Shown: positions 1 to 7,697, numbered from the stretch's first letter. The stretch: DNA of 64,000 nt from Streptomyces sp. NBC_00154 (GCF_026342835.1 NZ_JAPEMI010000003.1:248001-312000); one strand, 5' to 3'. Notes: a model not told the origin generated them from the sequence alone. Program-made: numbers and translations.

Positions 1-4
1 GTAC

Positions 5-406
5 ATGCTGATTGGCAATGGGCCGTACCTGGTCGACCGCGTCGACGGAGGACTGCACCAGATCGCCGTCGTCTCCGCGAAAACCGGAGAGTGGGAGGAC
101 GACTACCGAGCCCGGATACGTGGGCTGCCGGTGCGCACCGCAGTAGACGATCTACACGATGCGCTATGCGGAGTCGCCGCTACGCGCGGACGCATGCACG
201 CTGTGCGGACACTGCGCCAGAGGCTGCCTGTGCTCTCGCCTGCGGAGGCCATCGAATACGTGAGCGCGTTGCTGGACGGTGATACGCCCGCGCGCCTCGT
301 GGCCGTCGCCACCAAGGAACTCGTGGAGCCTCTCAACCCGGTACTTGCGGTGGAAACCATTCTGAGCGGGGCGGCGATCCGAGCCGGTCAGAGACCCGAG
401 GGATGA
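5..406 (+). CDS. YrhB-like (immunity-type) protein, probably 5'-truncated by window edge
   Basis: The reading frame is open from an ATG 5 bases into the window and encodes 133 residues. The start reads as an internal part of a larger protein of the YrhB type, small soluble proteins common in Streptomyces and grouped with polymorphic-toxin immunity proteins. Supporting text includes LIGNGPYLVDR near the N-terminus, the block RIRGLPVRTAVDDLHD and a C-terminal region ending in AVETI. Family members usually carry about 60 more N-terminal residues, so the true start probably lies left of the window. The last 19 bases overlap the end of the convergent DUF3885-like gene. The family assignment is from memory of similar proteins, and the role is inference. 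Confidence 0.6.
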   Translation: MLIGNGPYLVDRVDGGLHQIAVVSAKTGEWEDDYRARIRGLPVRTAVDDLHDALCGVAATRGRMHAVRTLRQRLPVLSPAEAIEYVSALLDGDTPARLVAVATKELVEPLNPVLAVETILSGAAIRAGQRPEG

Positions 407-966
407 CTGGAAAGCCAGTCGCCATGCCGATCGCGCATCCGGTCCCGTTCCTCGGTCGTGGCAAGGAAGACGTCGGCGCCACCGTCGTAGGGGTGGTGGA
501 TGCGCTGCATGCGGGTGTCGGTGATGAGGATTCCCGCCGCCTTGTCGTCGGCGATGTCTCGGAGCGGCTCGTCGATGCAGCCTCGCCGCCAGGGCCGGCG
601 GGCGGCGAAGAGGTGGCAGTACGTGCGGAACTCAGGGTCAGGATCGTCCTCCATCAGCAGGCTCTGCCAATACCCCGTGACGGGTTGCGATGACGGAACC
701 TCGGCTTCGGTCGTCCAAAGCGGAGTGATCACATACACGTCTGCACCAGCGAACAACTCATCGAGGACGGTGTTGTAACGCTCCAGGACGACGGTGTACT
801 CGCTCTCGTCCTCCGCGTACCGCTTCGACTCCGGCAGGCTGTGAAAACGTACCCAGACATCCCGATACGGGTCACGGAGCTTGTACCCAACCGGAGGGCA
901 ACTGGGCCAACGCTGCTGCCACAGCTCCGTCAGATCCGCCTGCCCGTCTCCAGACACCCGTCGCAC
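388..966 (-). CDS. DUF3885-like hypothetical protein
   Basis: This 192-residue soluble protein begins at a GTG preceded by a good GAGAGG ribosome binding site. The N-terminal part holds the signature RFHSLPESKRYAEDESEY, which fits DUF3885, a domain of unknown function seen in small stand-alone proteins. Before it come W-rich blocks (LWQQRWPSCPP). The middle has acidic and aromatic residues and the C-terminus a block about a local deadline or tag (ITDTRMQRIHHPYDGGADVF) that is usual for the family. There is no signal peptide or membrane segment. It overlaps tail to tail with the YrhB-like gene. In other genomes such genes sit alone among immunity-like genes, but no toxin partner is seen here. 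Confidence 0.7.
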   Translation of the reverse strand: MRRVSGDGQADLTELWQQRWPSCPPVGYKLRDPYRDVWVRFHSLPESKRYAEDESEYTVVLERYNTVLDELFAGADVYVITPLWTTEAEVPSSQPVTGYWQSLLMEDDPDPEFRTYCHLFAARRPWRRGCIDEPLRDIADDKAAGILITDTRMQRIHHPYDGGADVFLATTEERDRMRDRHGDWLSSHPSGL

Positions 967-1075
967 TCGTCCTCTCGCGTATGAACCTACCGACGACCAT
1001 GATGCCGGGGCTCACGAACGAGAGAAACCGACTCCTTAGCTGTGCCATCTCATGACGTTGGTGCCACGGTCACAA

Positions 1076-1597
1076 TCACTGCGCGGAGGGGTTGTTGTAG
1101 TCGTTGAGAAGGGGGCTGTGGCGTTCGGTGAGTGGGACAACGCCGAGATCTTCACGCATGAGCTCTCGCATCTTGGCAGCTGCTTCGCCGCGTGCCTCCC
1201 AGCGGGCGCGATCCTCTGGACTGCTGACAGCAGCGCCGTCGATGTAGCCGTCGCAGATGCTTCGCAGGCAGTGGAACACGCTGTTGGAGGCCTTGACGAC
1301 GGGTTGGGGCGCGATGAGCCACATCCGTTCTGATGCGATGGCTATGCCTGAATCCCGAAAGGCTGCGCGCAGCGCAAGCGCCCGCTCGTCGTCGGAAGGG
1401 TGCTCTAGCTCGGCCAAGGCCCGCAGGGTCTCCCCGAGGACCTTCACGGTGGTGGTGTACTGCGTGTAGATGTCGAGCCGCAGCCGAAGAGCTTCTTTGA
1501 CATCCTCGTGCTTCCACCGATTCCGATCTGCGATGAGAGTAGCGACGATGCCAATCGCGGCCCCGGCCAGGGTGGAGAGCAGTGGCAACCAATCCAT
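1076..1597 (-). CDS. Hypothetical protein with one N-terminal membrane anchor
   Basis: The 173-residue product starts with a single hydrophobic helix (about residues 4-22, WLPLLSTLAGAAIGIVATL), followed by a positively charged stretch and a long, mainly helical cytoplasmic or exposed domain. This arrangement predicts an N-terminal signal anchor. The helical part carries repeated acidic/basic heptads (about residues 35-75 and 130-155), so a coiled coil is possible. No catalytic motif is recognised. Proteins of this type, with an anchor plus a helical domain of about 150 residues, are common hypothetical genes of Streptomyces. It stands alone, with more than 100 bases on both sides. Confidence 0.6.
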   Translation of the reverse strand: MDWLPLLSTLAGAAIGIVATLIADRNRWKHEDVKEALRLRLDIYTQYTTTVKVLGETLRALAELEHPSDDERALALRAAFRDSGIAIASERMWLIAPQPVVKASNSVFHCLRSICDGYIDGAAVSSPEDRARWEARGEAAAKMRELMREDLGVVPLTERHSPLLNDYNNPSAQ

Positions 1598-2066
1598 GCG
1601 GTCCAGCTTGGGCTATCCCGTACGACGGCACCAAGTGGGCTTCGAGAACGAACCTGTACTGCCAGCGCCGAGACCACCCGATGCTGACCCGTAACCAACC
1701 TCCGCGAGACAGCACACTTTTAGCTGCCGCTTCCAGTCACGCTTGGCAAAGTGAACGCCCCGCTGGCGAATGCCGGCGGGGCGGTGGTTGTGCAGGCCGG
1801 GCGGCCTGTCCAGTTCTCGGCCGCCCCGTGGCTGCCGAGAACCAGACAGGTCGGCGGGTCAGCGAATCTGGAGCGAGCGCACGTTGTCGGGGGTGTCGTC
1901 GGTGGGCCGAACGCCCGGAATCGGGAGGTGGAGGTGCAGCACGACCGAGGCGGCGCGCATCAGCAGATGGGCCTTCCCGCTCACCGGTCTCCCTTGATGC
2001 GCGTGCGATTGTTGGCCGAGCACCGCCCAAGCGCGGCATCGATCCCAATGCTGTCCTGACAGTAGA
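1598..2066. other. Gene-poor stretch with a possible decayed frame on the minus strand
   Basis: No intact gene is seen here. On the minus strand, from about 1985 down to a stop at 1859-1861, one frame reads with natural-looking residue use (for example AHLLMRAASVVLHLHLPIPG) and may be the C-terminal end of a lost gene. No family was recognised and no start is visible. The long open frames on both strands elsewhere in this stretch are low-complexity and rich in Arg, Pro and Ala, as expected for GC-rich shadows. Confidence 0.3.
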
Positions 2067-2290
2067 TCAGCTGGTGCGCTTGGTTTCTTCCTCCAGTTGT
2101 CGGTGCGGGGACCACGTTCGGGTAAGGCGTCTGGTCATGAGGGTGATGAATACCCAGTTCAGGTGCGCTTCCGAGTGCTCAGGAAGCCGTTCGTAGTCGC
2201 GGCAGTTGCGGCGGGCGGTCGTGATCCAACCGATGGAGCGCTCGATCTTCCAGCGGCGGGGCAGAACGACGAAGCCGGGTGACGCTGGAA
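2067..2290 (-). pseudogene. IS5-family transposase, C-terminal remnant
   Basis: The minus strand reads through the diagnostic end of an IS5-type (DDE) transposase: FVVLPRRWKIERSIGW, then CRDYERLPEHSEAHLNWV and TLMTRRL, ending at a stop at 2067-2069. The glutamate in WKIERS is the third residue of the DDE triad. Everything upstream of this C-terminal piece (the two Asp residues and the N-terminal HTH) is missing. The same block, with VVERTLSW, occurs in the fuller IS5-type copy at 8457-9376, so the two come from related but different elements. The remnant ends where a small plus-strand frame begins at 2279, which suggests the IS once interrupted that gene. Confidence 0.8.
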
Positions 2291-2485
2291 ACGGATGCCC
2301 ACGTCGCCGTGCTCATCGTCTGGAGCAGTGGCGAAGCGGAACTTGAGTGCGGGGACGTGGCAACAGGTCGGGTTCGTCGGCAGCATCGTGATCTCCGCAC
2401 CTTCGAGGAGCTTCTCGACGCCATCGGGACCATCCGCGAGTGGATCCAGACGAAGGTCGAAGCAACTACCGGATGGGCGACCTGA
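2279..2485 (+). pseudogene. C-terminal fragment of a small hypothetical protein
   Basis: A GTG-initiated frame of 68 residues (block VAVLIVWSSGEAELECGD, then FEELLDAIGTIREWI) has natural composition and looks like the beta-strand and helix end of a small alpha/beta protein of the immunity type. Its start lies exactly at the junction with the IS5 remnant, so the 5' part has probably been lost. Its stop overlaps the stop of the convergent gene in the palindrome TGATCA (2483-2488). Confidence 0.45.
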
Positions 2486-2842
2486 TCAGCCGAGTTGCGG
2501 AGCTTCTCCGGTTTCGAACTGCGAGCCGATGTTGTTCCACATGAACGGGTCCCGCCAGTCCCCTCTGCCAGCAGCCCAGCCGAGCATCGCCGTCAAGACT
2601 TTCTCCTGGGAGATCGTCCGCGTTTGGTAGTGCTCGGCGGCAACGCCGTCCCGATATTCGAGTTGGTACGTGTTGTCGTCGCGCAGCAGTACCTGGACAT
2701 ACCAGCTACCCTCCACGCCCTCCTCCACGCGCTCCAGAACCAGATGCGCGTTACTGCGATGGAGGTTGGCGAGCATCGTGCCTATCACCGGCTTCGACGG
2801 CTTCTTCACCACGCGCCCAGCCTCATTCGTCGCGATCAACAT
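2486..2842 (-). CDS. Hypothetical protein, 118 residues
   Basis: The chosen start is the ATG at 2842. A longer open frame continues upstream but is a low-complexity shadow. The product has the blocks KPSKPVIGTMLANLHRSNAHLVLER, WYVQVLLRDDNTYQLEYRDG and FMWNNIG, a pattern of beta strands followed by helices without signal peptide or membrane segments. Family members occur widely in Streptomyces as single genes, and an immunity or adaptor role is possible but not shown. The gene is divergent from the plus-strand gene at 2860, with only 17 bases between start codons, so a shared promoter region would have to overlap one of the genes. Confidence 0.6.
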   Translation of the reverse strand: MLIATNEAGRVVKKPSKPVIGTMLANLHRSNAHLVLERVEEGVEGSWYVQVLLRDDNTYQLEYRDGVAAEHYQTRTISQEKVLTAMLGWAAGRGDWRDPFMWNNIGSQFETGEAPQLG

Positions 2843-2859
2843 GGGCGTAATCCTCCAGC

Positions 2860-3123
2860 ATGACTCTGACATCGCCGCGGTGGACGATCCGAGGGCTCCG
2901 TCATCATGGGCTGGTGACGACATGGATGCGCTGCTACTGGGACGAGGAAGACGTCTGGTTCTACTTCGAGGTCGACGCCGAAGGTTGGGTGACCCGGCAG
3001 ATCGAGCTCGAAGGACCTGAGCTGACCCCGATCGCAGCGGCCTCCCTCGACGAATGGCAGCAGGCCCACGCTGCAGGCCGCCTCGCCGAGTTCGACCACA
3101 GGTTCGGGAACACAAGGCAATGA
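2860..3123 (+). CDS. Hypothetical protein with MRCYWDEEDVWFYFEVD block
   Basis: This small acidic protein of up to 87 residues contains the block TTWMRCYWDEEDVWFYFEVD followed by GWVTRQIELEG, repeated aromatic and acidic strands typical of a small beta-sheet fold. It is known to me as a recurring Streptomyces hypothetical protein without assigned function. The ATG at 2860 gives the longest product, but the in-frame GTG at 2914 fits the usual family length better. The C-terminal half (LDEWQQAHAAGRLAEFDHRFG) is helical. It may be co-expressed with the next gene, 118 bases downstream. Confidence 0.6.
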   Translation: MTLTSPRWTIRGLRHHGLVTTWMRCYWDEEDVWFYFEVDAEGWVTRQIELEGPELTPIAAASLDEWQQAHAAGRLAEFDHRFGNTRQ

Positions 3124-3241
3124 CCCGGAGCAACTGACCTCCGACGAGTTTGAGGAAGTCTGGAGCCCTGCCCGTCGGCAGATCGCAGCCCGGCTCCGCT
3201 GACCTCTCGGCCCCGCAGCGGCTTCTTGGCATCATCACAGC

Positions 3242-3685
3242 ATGGCCCCACCTCCTCCCCGCACGATCCGGGCAGTCCACACCGAACAGCTCCTCGACCT
3301 GGAGAGGGAGGCCGGCGCATACGGCTTCAGCCAGCGGCTTCCGGTCGACTGGCTTCGGGACCACCTCGCTCCCGGAGCGACGCACTACTTGTTCCCCGCA
3401 CTCGTGCATCATCTCAGTCACCGCCCCGAGGCGTCGCCGCACTGGAGATGCGAACTGCTGCTGACGGCCCCGAGCGGCGAGCAGTTCTTGAGCCTGCTCG
3501 ACGTGCTCCCCGCCACGTTCAGCAAGCTCCCGGAGACCTTGGACGCCACGTTCAAGACGGATATCGCAAGCCGCATCGAACGGGCACCAACCCAGCGTGA
3601 GTGGGCAGAAGTAGCTGGTCGACTGCCGAAGTCGACCCTGAAGGAGACACACGAGCCTGAGACACCAGACGGGGACATGGGCTGA
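3242..3685 (+). CDS. Hypothetical protein, 147 residues
   Basis: The frame from ATG 3242 encodes a soluble protein with alternating helices (HTEQLLDLEREAGAYGFSQRLP, VDWLRDHLAPGATHYLFPALVHHL) and a hydrophobic block (FLSLLDVLPATFSKLP). Residue use is natural and there is no low-complexity run except the charged tail. No family or catalytic motif was recognised. It follows the 2860 gene on the same strand and may belong to the same transcript. A role in the immunity-like cluster is only guessed from context. Confidence 0.55.
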   Translation: MAPPPPRTIRAVHTEQLLDLEREAGAYGFSQRLPVDWLRDHLAPGATHYLFPALVHHLSHRPEASPHWRCELLLTAPSGEQFLSLLDVLPATFSKLPETLDATFKTDIASRIERAPTQREWAEVAGRLPKSTLKETHEPETPDGDMG

Positions 3686-3947
3686 GACAGCCCAGAGAGC
3701 CCCTGGTCAGGGCGACGGCCTATGTCACGGGCCGCGAGATCCTACATCCTTGTAGGTGTGGGATCTCAAGTTCGGCTGCACAATCTCACCGCCCGCCTCC
3801 GTGTTCCTCGACGAACTCGCCCACCGCGCACGGCACATCGAACTGGCCGGCGAGCCCCGCCGCAACACCTCCCACCGTGTCTGGGGCTACGCCTCCCTGC
3901 CCGTTTCACTCTCCGCGCGCGGATCATGGGTGAGCTATCCTGCCCGC

Positions 3948-4580
3948 ATGCGCGGACAGTTCACCGGCTGGCCGGAGCAGGCCATGGACGTGTTGTGGCA
4001 GCTCCAGGGCGAACCGACCCATGCCACCCGCGAGCGCTACCGCGCGGACCGCGAACGCCTGGTCCGGCAGCCGATGATCGCCCTGCTCAACGAGGTCGCG
4101 GACACCGACCCCCGGTACGAGGACTTCTCCGTCTGGCACTACCGCACCGACTCCTGGTGGTGGCAGCACCAGGGCGCGGTGATCCGGCTCGGCCGCAAGA
4201 TCGAGATCGGTCTCCGCTTCTCCCTGGACGGCCTGCGGATCCAGGGCGCCTGGTGGTACCCCGATCCCGGCCAGGTGGACATGTTCCGCAAAGCCGTGGC
4301 CTCCGAGGGGAGCGGCCGCGAACTGTCCGCCATCGTCGAGGACGTGCGGAAGAAGGGCTACGACATCTCCGGGGACGTGATGAAACGCCCCCCGCGCGGC
4401 TATCCGACAGACCACTCCCGTACGAACCTGCTGCGCCACCGTTCTCTGATCGCCGCCCGTCCCCTCGGCTGCGAGGAGTGGCTGCACACCCCCGAGGCGA
4501 TCGACCGAGTCCTCTCGGCCGCCGCTGACCTCGACGCCCTGCTGATGTGGCTGGTCCGCCACGTGAAGCGCGCCGCCTGA
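3948..4580 (+). CDS. DUF2461 domain protein
   Basis: This 210-residue protein begins at ATG 3948 with MRGQFTGWPEQAMDVLWQL, the usual opening of DUF2461 proteins, where a short F-x-G-F/W motif is followed by a helix. The frame is open 64 codons further upstream, but that part is unlike the family. Other family blocks are DRERLVRQPMIALLNEV, WHYRTDSWWWQHQGAVIRLG and the arginine-rich core around KRPPRGYPTDHS, which precedes the C-terminal helix. The biochemical role of DUF2461 is not known. There is no partner gene nearby. The length (about 210-220) and motif order are those of an intact member. Confidence 0.75.
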   Translation: MRGQFTGWPEQAMDVLWQLQGEPTHATRERYRADRERLVRQPMIALLNEVADTDPRYEDFSVWHYRTDSWWWQHQGAVIRLGRKIEIGLRFSLDGLRIQGAWWYPDPGQVDMFRKAVASEGSGRELSAIVEDVRKKGYDISGDVMKRPPRGYPTDHSRTNLLRHRSLIAARPLGCEEWLHTPEAIDRVLSAAADLDALLMWLVRHVKRAA

Positions 4581-4742
4581 CATCACGAGGGCCCCGCCCC
4601 GCGCTGCGGATCGGGGCAACTCCGGACACGGCTCGCGGGCCACATGCGCACGGGCTCAGCGGCGGTCGCTCATGCTCTCGCTGTCGGGCTGCTGCCGCAG
4701 TGGCGTGCGCGCCCTCCCGCCTCCCGACGTGTTGCGGCCTCA
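4581..4742. other. Intergenic, nothing recognised
   Basis: No gene, repeat or clear hairpin was seen between the DUF2461 gene and the DUF2326 remnant. Open frames here are GC-rich shadows. Confidence 0.4.
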
Positions 4743-5205
4743 TTGGGTTTCGAGGAACTGGGTTCCCAACTCAGCATCGAGCTCGCTTAAGAGGAGCGTC
4801 ATCCTCGGTTGCTCACCGTGAAGGCCAGGGTGCGCAACGTGCGCGCTCTCAGCTGCCAGATCCCGCCAGATCACCGCTAAACGCATCGAGATCCAGCAGG
4901 CCGTCGAGACCGACCTCGACGAACACGAACCGCAGGCCCGCGAAGCCACCTGCTGTTCTCTTGTTTCGCCCGGGCCCTCTATGGGCCCCGCGAGGCCTTC
5001 CTGGCCATCCAGGCTGGACGCGAGAGCCTGACGATCACCCGCACATCGACAGGGACAACAGCCGCGGCATCGGCAACGTGGTCATCTTCTGCTTCGACCT
5101 CACCCTCGCTGTCCTCGCCCACCGACACGGAGGCGGCCCCGACTTCCTGATCCACGACAGCCACCTCTACGACGGCGTCGACGACCGGCAGCTCAAAGCC
5201 GCTCC
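4743..5205 (+). pseudogene. DUF2326 coiled-coil ATPase, C-terminal remnant with frameshifts
   Basis: Three reading frames have to be joined to read this gene: EELGSQLSIELA, then a TAA stop and EERHPRLL; IEIQQAVETDLDEHEPQAREAT; CFARALYGPREAFLAIQAGRESLTIT; and finally NSRGIGNVVIFCFDLTLAVL followed by HDSHLYDGVDDRQ. The last block is the signature of DUF2326, the C-terminal ATPase half of large SMC/RecN-like coiled-coil proteins used in ABC three-component (ABC-3C) systems. The N-terminal Walker A half is absent. The gene is broken by at least one nonsense codon and two frameshifts and ends abruptly after DDRQL, so it is a dead fragment. Confidence 0.75.
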
Positions 5206-5255
5206 GACCCGATCCGCGGCTCGGAAGCCCGACCGAGCGCCACACACCGCGCTCA

Positions 5256-5480
5256 TCACCAGCTCTTGTAGAACGCGGACGCCGCCACCACGTTCTCGAA
5301 CACGGCCTCGGTGTGCACCGCACCCAATGCGCCGTCCGGACGCTGCGCCTTCATCGACACCAGCAAGTGATCGTGAAGCAATGGCATCCCCGTACGCGAC
5401 TTCGTGATGGCGGAACCGTGCGGCAACCAGACCGCCGGCCCGTCGCCCTGTTGGGGCTGGCCCACGTCATTTCCGCGCTG
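5256..5480 (-). pseudogene. TrwC/MobF-type conjugative relaxase fragment
   Basis: On the minus strand one frame reads TKSRTGMPLLHDHLLVSMKA, RPDGALGAVHTEAVFENVVA and SAFYKSW before a stop. This matches the relaxase motif III region of MobF (TrwC-like) proteins, where the metal-binding HDH histidines lie in a strand followed by the W-G-x-L/V-H-T/S segment. The catalytic Tyr region and the helicase half are missing, and the frame upstream of RTGMP does not match. It is a fragment of a lost conjugative plasmid or element, next to the DUF2326 remnant. Confidence 0.7.
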
Positions 5481-5689
5481 TGTGGGCTTTTGCCGTGAGG
5501 GAAGCCGACGCAGCCACCCCCTGCTGTCGCAGTCACCCATCGGACAGACCTTGTCGACGGCGCCGACCGTGGTCCTCGTGCGCGCCGAGCCTGCCGTTGG
5601 ACGGAGGGCAGACCGGTGAACCAGCGGGTGACGGGAAGCAGGCCCCCCGACCGCGCTCGCGTCGAGGGCTCCACCGCCATTGCCGTGAC

Positions 5690-5916
5690 CATCGAGCGCC
5701 TCGGCAGCAGCGCGCGACCATCCTCCCGGCTATCACGCCTCGGACGAGTCGATAGGCGAGAAGCTTCAGCTCCATCCCGACCGCGTGCGCGCGCTCTTCA
5801 GGGGGAAGGTCTCGCTGCTGCGTCATCCCTCGCACGCCCTCGCGCTTGGGGATTACGCGGAGGACGACGACTTCCGGCTGGGCGAGATCCGCGGCCCGGT
5901 GGGTGGCTTCCGCTGA
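5690..5916 (+). pseudogene. Unassigned C-terminal coding fragment
   Basis: One plus-strand frame ends at the TGA at 5914-5916 and reads SIGEKLQLHPDRVRALFRGK, SLLRHPSHAL and YAEDDDFRLGEIRGPVGG. The composition is natural and the block looks like the C-terminal end of a soluble helical protein. No start codon or family could be assigned, and the 5' part merges into noise. It is probably another truncated gene of this scarred stretch. Confidence 0.35.
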
Positions 5917-5969
5917 CTTCAGAGCCGCTCTCACCTCACCCCGGTGCGTCATTACTCTGGGCCAAAAGT

Positions 5970-5993
5970 GATACCACTGGTACCGTCGGTACC
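5970..5993. promoter_or_regulatory. Operator of three 6-bp repeats at 9-bp spacing before the antitoxin gene
   Basis: The sequence is GATACC-act-GGTACC-gtc-GGTACC and is followed directly by the ATG at 5994. The repeats are spaced 9 bp apart and also form two overlapping inverted repeats (TACCA-c-TGGTA and GGTAC-cgtcg-GTACC). Ribbon-helix-helix antitoxins typically bind such arrays and repress their own operon. There is no ribosome binding site between the operator and the start codon, so the transcript may be leaderless. Confidence 0.6.
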
Positions 5994-6290
5994 ATGCCAG
6001 AACCGAAGGCCATGAACCTACGCTTCCCCGACCCCGAGCAGCGGGCCGCGATCGCCGCCGCAGCCGCGCAGGAAGGAGTGAGCCTGCAGGAGTACATCCT
6101 CTCCGCGGCCTACGCCCGCGCGACCGCCGTGGAGCAGCGGTTCCTCGATGGCTTCAAGGAGTCGATGACGCGCAGCGGAGCCGCGTTCGCCGCCGAACCC
6201 AGCAGCACCGACCCCTCCCCGGAGCAGCGGGCCGCCGAGCAGCAGGCCCGTGCCGAGCTTCAGCAGCCGAAGCGGGGCCAGGCCGCGTGA
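5994..6290 (+). CDS. Ribbon-helix-helix antitoxin
   Basis: The 98-residue product begins with a ribbon-helix-helix domain: the strand KAMNLRFPDPEQ, helix AAIAAAAAQEGVS and helix LQEYILSAAYARA, as in DUF1778/CopG-type antitoxins. The N-terminal strand would contact DNA and the second half (about residues 45-98, charged and disordered-like) would bind the toxin. Its stop overlaps the start of the toxin gene by 4 bases (GTGA at 6287), so the two are translationally coupled. The repeat operator touching its start codon fits autoregulation. Confidence 0.7.
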   Translation: MPEPKAMNLRFPDPEQRAAIAAAAAQEGVSLQEYILSAAYARATAVEQRFLDGFKESMTRSGAAFAAEPSSTDPSPEQRAAEQQARAELQQPKRGQAA

Positions 6291-6673
6291 CCCAGCACGA
6301 ACCGCTGCACCGGCTCGACATCACCTTCCTGCTGCACGCCGCCGAGCTCCTCGACGGCGACCCGCAGGTCGACGACCTCGGACCGCTGTACGCGGCCGTC
6401 GCGCGGGTCAACGCCAACGCCATGGAACGCGACATCTACGGCTCCGTGCATCTCAAGGCCGCCGCACTGTTGCAGACCCTGTCAAAACTCCCCTGCCTCG
6501 AGCACTCGGGCGAGGCCTTCGCCTGGCACTCGACCGAGGCGTACCTCGCCCTGAACGGACACCGGCTCGACTACCCACCCAAGGCGGCCGTCGCCCTCGT
6601 GCGCGACGCTGCCGCAGGAACCCTGGGCGTCGCCCGCATCGCCCGCCAGCTGCGCGACTGGACCAACAACTGA
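6287..6673 (+). CDS. Fic/Doc-like toxin component
   Basis: This 128-residue protein starts at the GTG that overlaps the antitoxin stop. It resembles the short helical proteins that are annotated in Streptomyces as the toxin part of Fic-type toxin-antitoxin pairs: an N-terminal block RLDITFLLHAAELLDGD, a middle helix KAAALLQTLSKLPCLEHSGEAFAW and a final block AVALVRDAAAGTLGVARIARQLRDW. In Fic and Doc the middle helix is followed by HPFxxGN-type catalytic residues, but here no HPF or GN is visible, so AMPylation or kinase activity is doubtful. Its place behind an RHH antitoxin is the strongest evidence. Confidence 0.6.
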   Translation: MTQHEPLHRLDITFLLHAAELLDGDPQVDDLGPLYAAVARVNANAMERDIYGSVHLKAAALLQTLSKLPCLEHSGEAFAWHSTEAYLALNGHRLDYPPKAAVALVRDAAAGTLGVARIARQLRDWTNN

Positions 6674-7118
6674 CCTGCCCGCAGTGCCCATACCCGCCCG
6701 GGACACCCCACAGCCAGGAGACCGGCCGAAAAGGCCGTGGCCGGGTGCGGCACGCTCGGCAACGGCCCGCCACACCCGTACATGCCATGCCCGGGGTGCT
6801 CGCCCTGCGCGTCCACACACCGCACCTCCTGGGCCGCCCTATGCGCCCCTACCCGCTCATCCGGCTGTCTGCCCGCAGGGAGCCACTCACGAGAGCTGGG
6901 CACTTCCCGGCCAATCAGGGCGAACGCGCCACACGGTGAGCGGCGGCGGAACCAGCGCTGGGAAGATCGTCGTCATGGGTGTCGGCTATGAGTTCAGCGG
7001 GGGGTGAGGTGGCGAGTGTCCTGGCGACAAACCCAAGGTCACAAGACGGCCACGTGATCCACACGGCGGCTCACACGGCGCGATGATGTCTCTCCGCGTC
7101 AACAAGCCCTGGGGGCCC
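6674..7118. other. Intergenic, no gene recognised
   Basis: About 440 bases between the toxin and the lipoprotein gene hold only low-complexity open frames on both strands. I see no RNA gene, strong hairpin or IS end. The final bases carry a GGGGG run that may serve as ribosome binding site for the ATG at 7119. Confidence 0.4.
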
Positions 7119-7535
7119 ATGCACGTCCGCACGACCATCGCCGCCGCTGCCGTACTCGCCGTCACTCTCGTCGGCTGTAGTAACAGCGACAACAGCGACA
7201 ACAAGGCCGAAACCAGCAGGAGCGGCACGCCCGCAGCCACGAAGACCGCGGACAATATCGACGCCAAGAAGGCCGCCGACATCCCGGCCGAGCCCACCGG
7301 CTCCAAGCGCGAGACCCTGCTCGCCGAACTCAAGGCCATTGACCCAGCCCTGGTCGCCGACGAGGACAAGGCCATCGACAACGCCCGCAGCCAGTGCCCC
7401 GACATCAAGAGCGACAACGACCCCGTACAGACCGCCAAGGTCCGGTTCTCCGCTCCGGGTCACAAGGTCGGCACGGACGTCGAATCCAGGAAGATCAACC
7501 TTGTGGTATCGGCAAGGCTCTGCTCGCACGGATAG
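7119..7535 (+). CDS. Small lipoprotein, C-terminus probably altered
   Basis: From ATG 7119 the protein has a signal peptide (HVRTTIAAAAVLAVTLVGC) with a lipobox LVGC, so Cys at about residue 20 would be lipidated and the protein anchored outside the cell membrane. A Ser/Asn/Asp-rich linker follows, then a domain with LLAELKAIDPALVADEDKAIDNARSQCPDIKS, a pattern I know from small Streptomyces lipoproteins of unknown role. In that family a second Cys near the C-terminus is expected, and here the end (VVSARLCSHG) diverges from what is usual, so the gene may have been cut by the rearrangement that truncated the neighbouring minus-strand operon. A longer frame starting at 7083 is less likely. Confidence 0.6.
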   Translation: MHVRTTIAAAAVLAVTLVGCSNSDNSDNKAETSRSGTPAATKTADNIDAKKAADIPAEPTGSKRETLLAELKAIDPALVADEDKAIDNARSQCPDIKSDNDPVQTAKVRFSAPGHKVGTDVESRKINLVVSARLCSHG

Positions 7536-7616
7536 AAGTCCCAGACGGCTGCCGCTCTCCCGCCAACATTGGTGCACACGGCAGCCGGAACATTGGCAGC
7601 AGGGTTTTAGAGAGCG

Positions 7617-7697
7617 GCTAGCACCCTCGGGCACCGTCAACTGTCCGCGCAGCACCACCGCACCAGCCCGCACGTCCACCTCCCGATCCTCGATCAC
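7617..7697 (-). pseudogene. Dienelactone-hydrolase-like protein, N-terminal 27 codons only
   Basis: A GTG start at 7697 overlaps the stop of the phosphoribosyltransferase gene and reads IEDREVDVRAGAVVLRGQLTVPEGAS, the normal N-terminal strands of the alpha/beta hydrolase that follows such phosphoribosyltransferases in Streptomyces. After about 27 codons the similarity stops, and the nucleophile and the HGSGSS region are absent. This is the left break of a truncated two-gene operon. Confidence 0.6.
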
